Source: Nonomuraea terrae (lineage in GTDB: Bacteria > Actinomycetota > Actinomycetes > Streptosporangiales > Streptosporangiaceae). From it: 35,319 bases of DNA. The stretch spans positions 1 to 35,319 of the forward strand of contig NZ_SMKQ01000078.1 of assembly GCF_004348995.1 (NCBI RefSeq), in the 5' to 3' direction. Both the position numbers and the translations under genes were made by a program. Below are positions 17,323 to 24,621 of the stretch, piece after piece (position 1 is the first letter of the stretch; every line of letters begins with the position of its first letter). The notes beneath the pieces were generated by a model. That model did not search any database. It saw nothing but the letters and a program-made list of their open reading frames with translations, and was not told the origin of the DNA.

Positions 17323-17876
17323 CAGCCGGCTACCCCCTTGTCCCGCAGCAGCTCACGGAGAGCCCGGATGCCGTAGTAGAGCCGGGACTTCACCGTGCCC
17401 GGCGGGATCCCCAGAATCTCCGCCGCCTCGCTTATCGTACGGTCTCGGAGGTAGGTCTGCTCAATCACTTCGCGGTGTTCTTCGGACAGGGAACGGAGAG
17501 CGTCCGCGACGACCATCGCCGACAGAGCGCGTTCCGAACCATCGGGTACCGACATCATGTCGACTTCGGGGGGCTCGACCTCCTGCGGCCGAGCACTCCT
17601 GCGCCGACGTCCATCAATCACGATGCGGCGGGCCACGGTCAGCAGCCACGCCCATATGAGGCTTGGTTCCCATTGCAGTCTTGCCGAGTTACGCCAGGCC
17701 CTGACAATCGTCTCCTGCACGACGTCTTCAGCCCACTGAAGGTCGTTACCTGTTGATTTGCGTACGTGGCGCAGCAGAGGGCCGCCGAACTCCTGGTAGA
17801 GCACCGCGATGCGGTGCTCGGCCTCGGCATCCGCACTCTCGAACCTGCCGTCGAGGTGACCTAGCACGGGGCACAT
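17322..17876 (-). CDS. ECF-family RNA polymerase sigma factor
   Basis: The protein has 184 residues from ATG 17876, with GAAGG 7 nt upstream. Region 2 spans about 25-95 (LYQEFGGPLLRHV, AEDVVQETIVRAWRN, WAWLLTVARRIVIDGRRRR). Region 4 spans about 125-180 (LRSLSEEHREVIEQTYLRDRTISEAAEILGIPPGTVKSRLYYGIRALREL). It matches the SigL/SigK-like actinobacterial group that pairs with ZAS anti-sigmas. The following gene is such an anti-sigma, with a 1-nt overlap. Its gene is divergent from the DUF4142-DUF1996-redox cluster, the most likely local regulon. An inverted repeat at 17890-17916 covers its upstream region. Confidence 0.93.
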   Translation of the reverse strand: MCPVLGHLDGRFESADAEAEHRIAVLYQEFGGPLLRHVRKSTGNDLQWAEDVVQETIVRAWRNSARLQWEPSLIWAWLLTVARRIVIDGRRRRSARPQEVEPPEVDMMSVPDGSERALSAMVVADALRSLSEEHREVIEQTYLRDRTISEAAEILGIPPGTVKSRLYYGIRALRELLRDKGVAG

Positions 17877-17889
17877 CTTTACACCTTCG

Positions 17890-17916
17890 TTATCTCGGTG
17901 GTAGCCACTCCGATAA
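17890..17916. promoter_or_regulatory. Inverted repeat upstream of the ECF sigma gene
   Basis: TTATC-nnn-GTGG (17890-17901) and CCAC-nnn-GATAA (17905-17916) are symmetric about a TAG centre. The repeat lies 13 bp upstream of the sigma start codon and 32 bp upstream of the divergent GTG at 17949. It could be an operator or a pair of promoter elements for the divergent genes. No confident -35/-10 assignment was possible. Confidence 0.4.
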
Positions 17917-17948
17917 CTCCAGTCATTTCTAACTATCTCCGGCCATAG

Positions 17949-18629
17949 GTGAACCCGGCCCGGGAACGCCGCGTACCTCCGATCATGCACAGGCTTTTGC
18001 GCGGCGAGTTCTTCATGCTCGGCGGCTTCGTGGCCGCCGCCGCCGTGACGATCGTGCTGGTCATGCCACCGGCGATCGATCCCGCGGCCGCTCAGTGGAC
18101 GCAGACACCGTCGGGGCCGCTCACGGCCGCCGACCGCGATCTGCTCATCAAGGTGCGCCAGGCGGGCCTCTGGGAGATGCCCGTCGGCGAGTACGCCAAG
18201 ACCCGCGCCGAGTCCCAGCGCGTGAAGGAGGTCGGCGCACTGATCATGAAAGAGCACATGGAGCTCGACCTGCTGACCCGCCAGGTCGCCAAGAAGCTCG
18301 GCGTGGCCCTGCCCGACGAACCCAACCCCGACCAGCAGCGCTGGATGGCCCAGCTGGCCGCGCAGCGCGGTCCCGCCTTCGACAGGGACTTCGCGAATCT
18401 GCTGCGCGCCGCGCACGGCAAGGTCTTCACCACCGTCGCCGCCGTACGGTCCGGGACCCGGAACGCGGAGATCAGAAAGTTCTCCGCGGAAGGCATCAAC
18501 TACGTGATGCGCCACATGGCCTACCTGGAGTCCACCGGACTCGTCGACCACACCCAGCTGCCCGAACCCCCGACCCCCTCACCCGCTCCACCCGTCGCGA
18601 TGGCGGTCGAAAAGAGGAGACACACATGA
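17949..18629 (+). CDS. DUF4142-domain envelope protein
   Basis: The protein has 226 residues from GTG 17949; an ATG at 17985 is an equally plausible start, since neither has a good RBS. A signal anchor (about 21-42, FFMLGGFVAAAAVTIVLVM) precedes the DUF4142 helical domain, about 55-205: LTAADRDLLIKVRQAGLWEMPVGEYA, the HMELDLLTRQVAKKLGV segment and FANLLRAAHGKVFTTVAAVRSGTRN. DUF4142 proteins are ferritin-like four-helix proteins of unknown activity found outside the membrane. A Pro-rich C-terminus ends the protein. Its stop overlaps the next ATG (ATGA), so it is coupled to the DUF1996 gene. It is divergent from the ECF sigma gene, a likely regulator. Confidence 0.85.
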   Translation: MNPARERRVPPIMHRLLRGEFFMLGGFVAAAAVTIVLVMPPAIDPAAAQWTQTPSGPLTAADRDLLIKVRQAGLWEMPVGEYAKTRAESQRVKEVGALIMKEHMELDLLTRQVAKKLGVALPDEPNPDQQRWMAQLAAQRGPAFDRDFANLLRAAHGKVFTTVAAVRSGTRNAEIRKFSAEGINYVMRHMAYLESTGLVDHTQLPEPPTPSPAPPVAMAVEKRRHT

Positions 18630-20149
18630 GGAGATCCAGACGCATGGCCGCGGCCGTGTCCGCGCTGGCCATGGCGGCAGGCGGGCTGGTGTCCGCGGCC
18701 GTCATCGGCGTAGGCCCGGCTCGGGCCGACATCTGCGATTCGGCCGAGGCCACCCAGTCACCTCAGCCACCTCAGGGACAGCAGCCGGACCAGAACCAGC
18801 CCGACCAGAACCAGCCCGACCAGAACCAGCCGGACCAGGATCAGCCGGACCAGGATCAGGGCCGGCAGCCCGACGGGCGCGATTCCGGCCGCGGCTTCGA
18901 CCGGGACGCCGACAGAGATGTCGATCGGGACTTCGATGGGCAGGCGCCCCAGGGCGGCGGGGTGGCGGTCGATCCGCGCCGGTCCCCCGACGGGCCGCAG
19001 ACCGAGTCCCCCGACGGCCAGGCGCCCGCGACCCAGGCGCCCGACGGTCAGAACCCGGACGGCCAGTCCCCCGACGGCCAGGTGCCGGACGGTCAGAACC
19101 CGGACGGTCAGAACCCCGACGGCCAGAACCCCGAGGTCGAGGCCCCCGGGGACGCCCCCGAGGCCGACGGGCGCCGGCGCGGCGGCGGGAACCCGACCCC
19201 CGCGCCGAGCCCGTCCCCGACCCAGGACCCCGACGGCACCCCGCAGCCCTCACCCACCGCGACCGGTGGCGCCGGCGACGAATGCGCCATCGGCCCGTTC
19301 GCCGACGACTTCGTGGACATCCGCCAGGTCGCGCCCAGCCGCCTCGACGCCCGGATCGGCAGGAACGGCTCACGCGGCACGTTCGTCGCCCAGTGCGGCA
19401 CCAACCAGAACGGTCACCACAACTCAGACAACTTCATCGTCGCCCCCGGCGTGAGCAACGGGGCGCACCACCTGCACGACTACGTGGGCAACCTCTCCAC
19501 GGACGCGTTCTCCACCGACGAGAGCCTGGAGGCGGCGGACACGACGTGCCGGCAGGGCGACAAGTCCACGTACTTCTGGCCGGTCCTGCGGGACCGCACG
19601 TCGGACGCGAACGCCGGCGACCCGGACGGCAACGTCGGCCAGATCCTGCGGCCCCGCAGCGTGCGGCTGGAGTTCCGCGGCAACCCGGCCTCCGAGGTCG
19701 TCGCCATGCCGAGGTTCCTCAGGCTGATCACGGGAGACGCCAAGGCGGCGACGAACGGCGGCGCCGAGGCGCGCGCGGCCTGGACCTGTTCGGGATTCCA
19801 AAACCGTATATCTCCCGATAAATATCCGCTTTGCCCGCGCGGCAGTCAGGTGGTTCGTATTCTGGACTTCCCCAGCTGCTGGGACGGTCAGAACACCGAC
19901 AGCGCCAACCACCGCACGCACGTGGTCTTCCCCGACCAGGGCGGTGCCTGCCCCCAGGGGACCAGGGCGATCCCGCGACTGCGCATGACCCTCACGTACT
20001 CCGTGCCGCAGGGCCGGTCGTACGCCCTGGACGCCTTCCCCGAGCAGAAGCACAACCCTGTGACCGACCACGGGGACTTCGCCAACGTGATGCCCGAACG
20101 GCTCATGCAGTCCGTCGTCTCGTGCATCAACCGGGGCCGCCGTTGCTGA
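18626..20149 (+). CDS. Secreted DUF1996-domain protein with repeat linker
   Basis: The protein has 507 residues. ATG 18626 follows GAGGAG and overlaps the previous stop. A signal peptide ends near GPARA-D (about residue 33). A long disordered linker (about 45-215) is made of PDQNQ/PDQDQ pentads and PDGQN pentads. DUF1996 fills about 225-500, with HHNSDNFIVAPGVSNGAHHL, DKSTYFWPVLRD, PSCWDGQNTDSANHRTHVVF and six or more Cys suggesting disulphides. DUF1996 is known from fungi and actinobacteria; its function is unsettled. A conserved His/Asp/Trp-rich face suggests a carbohydrate- or metal-binding surface, which is inference. It sits in an operon with DUF4142 and two redox genes. Confidence 0.88.
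   Translation: MRRSRRMAAAVSALAMAAGGLVSAAVIGVGPARADICDSAEATQSPQPPQGQQPDQNQPDQNQPDQNQPDQDQPDQDQGRQPDGRDSGRGFDRDADRDVDRDFDGQAPQGGGVAVDPRRSPDGPQTESPDGQAPATQAPDGQNPDGQSPDGQVPDGQNPDGQNPDGQNPEVEAPGDAPEADGRRRGGGNPTPAPSPSPTQDPDGTPQPSPTATGGAGDECAIGPFADDFVDIRQVAPSRLDARIGRNGSRGTFVAQCGTNQNGHHNSDNFIVAPGVSNGAHHLHDYVGNLSTDAFSTDESLEAADTTCRQGDKSTYFWPVLRDRTSDANAGDPDGNVGQILRPRSVRLEFRGNPASEVVAMPRFLRLITGDAKAATNGGAEARAAWTCSGFQNRISPDKYPLCPRGSQVVRILDFPSCWDGQNTDSANHRTHVVFPDQGGACPQGTRAIPRLRMTLTYSVPQGRSYALDAFPEQKHNPVTDHGDFANVMPERLMQSVVSCINRGRRC
18782..18856 (+). repeat. Five 15-bp tandem repeats in the DUF1996 gene
   Basis: The unit CAGCC(G/C)GACCAG(AAC/GAT) is repeated five times without a gap and encodes Gln-Pro-Asp-Gln-(Asn/Asp). 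The copies differ at only one to three positions, which indicates recent expansion. Repeat number is probably variable between strains. Confidence 0.85.
19040..19132 (+). repeat. Six 15-bp repeats (PDGQN type) in the DUF1996 gene
   Basis: A second array encodes PDGQ-x units, x being Asn, Ser or Val, about 180 bp after the first array. The unit is CC(C/G)GACGG(T/C)CAG plus one variable codon. The arrays are unrelated in sequence but share a 15-bp period, and both form a hydrophilic stalk before the DUF1996 domain. Confidence 0.8.
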
Positions 20150-20208
20150 CCTGAGATCCGCGCCCAGCCTTCCGAGTCGCACCCTCACCCGAACTTGGAG
20201 GGAAATAG

Positions 20209-21024
20209 ATGCTCCACAGACGACGCCCCATGCACGCCCCCACCAAGCTGGACACCAGGAATGTCCGGCTGGGGGCGAGCGCCTCGATCACGGCCGTCCT
20301 GCTGTCGGTGTTCGCACTGACCAGGACGGAACGTGGCATGGCGCTGCTCGGCCAAGGGGTGGGTTTCCTCGAGTACTACGCGGGCGTGTTCGCCCTGATG
20401 CTGCTGACCGCGACCGTCGCGCTCGGCCTGCTCACCACCGAGCGCGTCTTCCTCTCTCCAGCCAACCGGATCAGGGCGCAGCTGGCCCACCGGGCCACCG
20501 CGTTCATCGCGCTGGCGTACCTGCTCACGCACATCGCCGTCATGATCAGCTTCGGGCACGTGCCACCGGGCGCGGCGATCGTGCCCGTCGCCGGGGTCTA
20601 CGTCGGTCTCGGCGCGCTGGCCTTCGACCTGATGGTCGTGGCCGTGGTGACCGGAGTGCTCAGAGGACGGTTCGCGGTACGGAGCCGGCCGTGGATGTGG
20701 CGGATCATGCATTCCGCCGCGTACGTGGCCTGGCCCGTCGGGATCATGCACGGTCTGACCGCCGGGCGGCCGCCGGCGGGCTGGGTGGCCTGGTCGTACG
20801 TGGCCTGCATGGCGGCGGTCGGCTCCGCGCTGGTCGTGCGCGTGCTGGCCACGCTGCGCCGGCCGCCGGTCGTACCCGAGAAGGTCGAAGGACCCGCGGT
20901 GAGCTCGGCCGCCGCCGTGGGCGTGCCGTCCGAGCGGCCCGCGAAGACACCCGTCGCGGCGGCGACGGCGAGCGCGCCCGTGAGCCTCGCGGAGGCCCGG
21001 CGCAGGTTCCGGGAGGCCGGGTGA
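20209..21024 (+). CDS. Cytochrome b561/ferric-reductase-like membrane protein
   Basis: The protein has 271 residues; ATG 20209 follows GGAGGG by 6 nt. Six hydrophobic helices lie between about 20 and 225. His residues suited to two b-type hemes are paired in the core: HRATAFIALAYLLTH in one helix, and MHSAAYVAWPVGIMH in a later one. This two-helix, four-His pattern is that of the ferric-reductase-like transmembrane domain family. A Pro/Ala-rich cytoplasmic tail ends in SLAEARRRFREAG. The next gene encodes an NAD(P)H/FMN/Fe-S protein, a natural electron donor. The pair may pass electrons across the membrane to an outside acceptor (inference). Confidence 0.8.
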   Translation: MLHRRRPMHAPTKLDTRNVRLGASASITAVLLSVFALTRTERGMALLGQGVGFLEYYAGVFALMLLTATVALGLLTTERVFLSPANRIRAQLAHRATAFIALAYLLTHIAVMISFGHVPPGAAIVPVAGVYVGLGALAFDLMVVAVVTGVLRGRFAVRSRPWMWRIMHSAAYVAWPVGIMHGLTAGRPPAGWVAWSYVACMAAVGSALVVRVLATLRRPPVVPEKVEGPAVSSAAAVGVPSERPAKTPVAAATASAPVSLAEARRRFREAG

Positions 21025-21079
21025 CTCCCCCGCCACACCTCACCCGTTCCCCCGAGATCCGCACGCTCAAGGAGAATCC

Positions 21080-22684
21080 ATGATCCCGGCACGAGTGCCA
21101 CGGGTCTTACGCATGGGTCCGGCCCGGCTGACCGCCGGCCTCGACCACTGCCGCCGGCTCGACCTGCCCGCCCACCGCACCCTCCACGGCGTCGTCGAGC
21201 CGCGCGAGCTGGGCGAGCTCATCTCGTACGCCAACGAGGTGGACATGCGCGGGCGGGGCGGCGCCGCCTTCCCGTTCGCGCGCAAGCTCCGGGCGGTCGC
21301 CGACGCGGCCGGCTCGGGCGGCGACTGTGTCGTGCTGGTCAACGGCGCCGAGGGCGAGCCGGCCAGCTCCAAGGACGCCATGCTGCTCACCCGCAGCCCG
21401 CACCTGGTGCTGGACGGCGCGGTGCTGGCGGCCGAGGCGCTGGGCGCCCGCGAGGTGGTCGTGGCCACGGCCGGAGGCGAGGTCGCCGAGGCCTCCGTCG
21501 CCGCCGCCGTGGCCGAGCGCCGGGCCGCCAACGTCTCCGGCGGGGCCGAGAGCCGGGTGCCGATCCGGGTGGTCGGCATCAAGGAGCGGTTCATCTCCGG
21601 GGAGGGCGGCGCGCTCGTGCGCGCGGTCAACGGGGAGGAGGGCATCCCGCCGGGCAGGAAGAAGCGCGCCGCGCTCAGCGGCGTGGACGGCCTGCCGACC
21701 CTGCTGTCCAACACGGAGACGTACGCGCAGTTCGCCCTGCTCGCCGAGTACGGCCCGGAGAAGTACGCCGAGGTCGGCACCAGCAAGGAGCCGGGCACGA
21801 TCCTGCTCACGGTGAGCGGCGGCGCGGCCCAGGGCGCGGTCATCGAGACGCCCACGGGCACCCTGCTGGCCGACGTGCTCGCGCTGTGCGAGGCCGAGCC
21901 CGGCGACGGAGTGCTGGTCGGCGGCTACCACGGCGCCTGGCTGTCGGCCGAGACGGCCGGGACCGCGGTGGTCTCCCGCGAGGGCATGAAGCTGGCGGGG
22001 GCCACGCTCGGGGCCGGGATCGTCGTGCCGCTCGGCGCGTCCACGTGCCCGCTGGGCGAGGCCGCGCGGGTGGCGTCGTACCTGGCGGGTGAGTCGGCGG
22101 GCCAGTGCGGCCCGTGCCGGCTCGGCCTGCCCGACGTGGCCAGGGCCATGTGCGCCCTGGCCGAGGGCACGGGCTCGATGGACGCCGTGCGCCGGGCCGT
22201 GCGCGTGGTCGAGCGGCGCGGGGCCTGCTTCCATCCGGACGGCACGGCCAAGTTCGTGCTGTCGGCGCTGGACGCGTTCGAGAGCGAGATCGCGCTCCAC
22301 CTGGAGCACGGCTCCTGCGGCCGCCCCGTACGCGGGGTGCTGCCGATGCCCGAGCGCGAGGCCGAGCCCGAGTACCGGCTGGAGGTCGACTGGTCCCGCT
22401 GCCAGGGACACGGGCTGTGCGCGCATCTGCTGCCGGAGTTCGTCGAGCTGGACGACTACGGGTTCCCCTCGTTCCGGACGATCCCCGGCTGGATGGCGAA
22501 GGAGGCGCGGCGGGCGGTGGACATGTGCCCGGCGCTGGCGCTGCGCCTCGCGCAGACCACCGGCGACGGACCCAAGCCTGTCGGCTCGCCGCTGCGGCTG
22601 GTCAAGGACCTCAGAAGGGCAGGAGAAGGGCTCACGCGGGTGGGCGGCCTCCCCCGGATTTCGCGTGCCGGAGGCACGGCGTAA
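21080..22684 (+). CDS. NuoF-like NADH/FMN oxidoreductase fused to a ferredoxin domain
   Basis: The protein has 534 residues; ATG 21080 follows AAGGAG. Residues about 40-330 match the 51-kDa subunit of complex I: RGRGGAAFPFARK and NGAEGEPASSKDA (NADH/FMN site), then a SLBB-like region (IETPTGTLLADVLAL). The Fe-S region has C343-GP-C346 and C383, but the position of the first NuoF cluster Cys is Ala340. A C-terminal ferredoxin domain (about 433-495) holds C441, C447 and C483-Pro with spacing CxxxxxC, as in [3Fe-4S] ferredoxins. No NuoE or NuoG is nearby, so this is not complex I. It probably takes electrons from NAD(P)H to the adjacent heme membrane protein. Confidence 0.85.
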   Translation: MIPARVPRVLRMGPARLTAGLDHCRRLDLPAHRTLHGVVEPRELGELISYANEVDMRGRGGAAFPFARKLRAVADAAGSGGDCVVLVNGAEGEPASSKDAMLLTRSPHLVLDGAVLAAEALGAREVVVATAGGEVAEASVAAAVAERRAANVSGGAESRVPIRVVGIKERFISGEGGALVRAVNGEEGIPPGRKKRAALSGVDGLPTLLSNTETYAQFALLAEYGPEKYAEVGTSKEPGTILLTVSGGAAQGAVIETPTGTLLADVLALCEAEPGDGVLVGGYHGAWLSAETAGTAVVSREGMKLAGATLGAGIVVPLGASTCPLGEAARVASYLAGESAGQCGPCRLGLPDVARAMCALAEGTGSMDAVRRAVRVVERRGACFHPDGTAKFVLSALDAFESEIALHLEHGSCGRPVRGVLPMPEREAEPEYRLEVDWSRCQGHGLCAHLLPEFVELDDYGFPSFRTIPGWMAKEARRAVDMCPALALRLAQTTGDGPKPVGSPLRLVKDLRRAGEGLTRVGGLPRISRAGGTA

Positions 22685-22716
22685 TAAGTCCTATTAAGTT
22701 GGAGAATTGCGCAGAT

Positions 22717-23796
22717 TCAGCGAATTTTTCCGCGCACGTACACGGGTTCTCCAATTTTCACTATTTGGTACAGGCGCTTGGATGTCGTCATCGGGAGGCG
22801 TACGCAGCCGTGGGAGGCCGGGCGGAGCGGGACCTTCGTCGAGCCGTGCAGGGCGATGCCGCCGACGATGTAGAGCGAGTTGTACATCGAGCCCAGCGGC
22901 CCCGTCGTCCACCCCGGCGCGCGCCGGTAGACGCGGAAGTCCCCCGTCGGGGTGACGGCGTTCCCGCAGTGGCCGTTCCGGCAGTACGGGATCTGGGCGC
23001 CGGACGAGATGTGCGAGAAAAGGACCGGGCGGCGGTCGCGGTAGACGGTGAGCAGTTGGGCGCTCAGGTTGACCTCCACCCGGTCCGCGGGCGCGCCCTC
23101 CACCATCGGGCGCCTGCGCAGCGGCCGTTCGAGCGCCGACCATTCCTTCGGCCCCACGGCGCCTTTGACGGGCATCCTGCGGCTCTTCTGCAGGGCCCAG
23201 ACGGCGAACTTCGTCTGCTCGTCGTATCGCCCGTTGACGGGCCCGAAGTAGTAGCGCCCGGCGTGCAGACGGCGCTGCAGTTTCACCACCTCGGAGCCCC
23301 GGTCGCCCGGGTGGAGGATGAGCGGCTTGCTCTCGACCTCTTCCGCCTCGGCGTCGTCCACAAGCTCGTGCTCGGCGTCCGCGCCCTCGGCCGGCACAGG
23401 GGCCTGTGCCACGGGCCGCCCATCCGGCCCGGTCACCGGGCCCCGCCGGCCGTCCGTACGGGATCCAGGAGCCCGGCGTTCATCGATCGTGGGCAACGGG
23501 CCACGCCTCCCGTCGGCGACGGGCCACGGGCGGCGCCGTCTGTCGCCATCGGGGCCGGGGTCACGCCGGTCGTGGGCATTCTTCGCAGCGCCCCGCCGGC
23601 CGTGGGAGCCCGGCCGGTCGTCGGGATGGGCGAGCCATCCCGCCGTCGCAGACTGCACGTTCATGGGGGCGTTCATAGGGGCGGTCATGAGGGACGTACC
23701 GGCAGATGTCCGGGCTTCGCCCGGAAGGGCGGTGAAGGGGAGGCCGCAGCCCACACCGAGACCGATAACGGCAATTCTGCGAAAGTTTATCCTCAT
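22717..23796 (-). CDS. L,D-transpeptidase with peptidoglycan-binding domain
   Basis: The protein has 359 residues. A signal peptide (about 1-28) is followed by an Arg/Pro/Gly-rich linker (about 55-130) with recurring DGRRGP, then a PG_binding_1 domain (about 160-215, LHPGDRGSEVVKLQRRL and GRYDEQTKFAVWALQ). A YkuD domain (about 235-355) carries the active site HGSTK-x6-SHGCVRLP with Cys331. These enzymes form 3-3 crosslinks in peptidoglycan or attach proteins to it and resist most beta-lactams. The gene is convergent with the NuoF-like gene (32 bp between stops). A 171-bp upstream region with several hairpins separates it from the GNAT gene. No clear Shine-Dalgarno precedes the ATG. Confidence 0.93.
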   Translation of the reverse strand: MRINFRRIAVIGLGVGCGLPFTALPGEARTSAGTSLMTAPMNAPMNVQSATAGWLAHPDDRPGSHGRRGAAKNAHDRRDPGPDGDRRRRPWPVADGRRGPLPTIDERRAPGSRTDGRRGPVTGPDGRPVAQAPVPAEGADAEHELVDDAEAEEVESKPLILHPGDRGSEVVKLQRRLHAGRYYFGPVNGRYDEQTKFAVWALQKSRRMPVKGAVGPKEWSALERPLRRRPMVEGAPADRVEVNLSAQLLTVYRDRRPVLFSHISSGAQIPYCRNGHCGNAVTPTGDFRVYRRAPGWTTGPLGSMYNSLYIVGGIALHGSTKVPLRPASHGCVRLPMTTSKRLYQIVKIGEPVYVRGKIR

Positions 23797-23967
23797 AAAT
23801 CAACGCCTACCCGGATCGCCGGAGAATCGATCTCATACACAGGTTTAGTCAAGCAAAGTCCCGGCTAATGAGCCGATCCCGCTAAATACGGGCATTTCGC
23901 TTTTATAGCGACGGTCGGCGAAAAACCCGTCGCCTCCTCGCGAAACCGACTGGCAGAATGAGGTGAC
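23797..23967. promoter_or_regulatory. Hairpin-rich intergenic region between ldt and GNAT genes
   Basis: Four short stems follow one another: CGGCT/AGCCG (23862-23875), CCCG/CGGG (23878-23892), TCGCT/AGCGA (23897-23911) and CGACGG/CCGTCG (23909-23932, overlapping the third). The region is richer in A/T than its surroundings. It should contain divergent promoters, and the stems lie where the 5' leader of the L,D-transpeptidase mRNA could be. I looked for the c-di-AMP (ydaO) riboswitch that precedes many actinobacterial cell-wall enzymes and could not recognise its core. No promoter is called. Confidence 0.35.
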
Positions 23968-24621
23968 ATGCGTAACTGGCCGCTCCCCGAGCTCTCCATC
24001 ACGACCCCGCGCCTCGAGCTGCGTCACCCGTCGCTCGACGACCTCGACGAGCTGGCCGACCGGGCCGCGGAGGGCGTCCACGAGGCCGGTTTCATGCCGT
24101 TCATGGTCCCGTGGTCGGACGGCGAGCCGGCGGAGCGGGCCAGGAGCGTGCTGCAGTACCAGTTCCGTACATGGGCGACGTTCACGCCGGACGACTGGTC
24201 GCTCGAACTCGCCGTCGTCCACGAGGGCCAGGTCGTCGGCGTTCAGGGCATGATCGGCAAGGACTTCCCCGTCACCCGCGAGGTCGAGACCGGCTCCTGG
24301 CTCGGGCGCCGCTTCCAGGGCCGCGGCATCGGCACCGAGATGCGCAGAGCCGTGCTGCACCTCGCCTTCGCGGGGCTGGGCGCGCACCACGCGGTGACGA
24401 CGGCGTTCGAGGACAACCACGCCTCACTGGCGGTGACGAAGAAGCTCGGCTACCGCGAGGACGGCATCTCCCTCCACGCCCGCAAGGGCGAGCCGGTCAT
24501 CACCCGCCGCTTCCGCATGCCCCGCGAAGACTGGACGGAATCCCCCGACATCAAGATCCACCGCCTCGACCGCTGCCTGCCGCTCTTCGGCCTGCCCATG
24601 TCAGGCGTCTCTGAGGCGTAG
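23968..24621 (+). CDS. GNAT-family N-acetyltransferase (RimJ/RimL-like)
   Basis: The protein has 217 residues; ATG 23968 follows GAGG. It opens with the RimJ/RimL-type start TPRLELRHPSLDDLDELADR. The acetyl-CoA binding motif is GRRFQGRGIGTEMRRAVL (about 112-129), followed by FEDNHASLAVTKKLGYREDG, the usual motif-B region. It transfers an acetyl group from acetyl-CoA to a protein N-terminus or small molecule; the substrate is unknown. The last 21 bases overlap the end of the convergent permease gene. Confidence 0.9.
   Translation: MRNWPLPELSITTPRLELRHPSLDDLDELADRAAEGVHEAGFMPFMVPWSDGEPAERARSVLQYQFRTWATFTPDDWSLELAVVHEGQVVGVQGMIGKDFPVTREVETGSWLGRRFQGRGIGTEMRRAVLHLAFAGLGAHHAVTTAFEDNHASLAVTKKLGYREDGISLHARKGEPVITRRFRMPREDWTESPDIKIHRLDRCLPLFGLPMSGVSEA

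Noticed and set aside
18782..19132. CRISPR-like repeat array
   Set aside because: The repeats are in-frame, contiguous, 15 bp long, without unique spacers, and encode a proline-rich linker.
21107..22426. A 439-codon frame antisense to the NuoF-like gene
   Set aside because: It is a shadow of the real coding frame, with no recognisable motif.
22699..22754. Inverted repeat TTGGAGAA ... TTCTCCAA near the convergent nuoF-like/ldt ends
   Set aside because: The arms are only 8 bp with 40 bases between them, and one arm lies inside the ldt coding end; too weak for a terminator call.
23797..23967. c-di-AMP (ydaO) riboswitch upstream of the L,D-transpeptidase gene
   Set aside because: The conserved core motifs could not be recognised by eye on the leader strand; only hairpins are reported.
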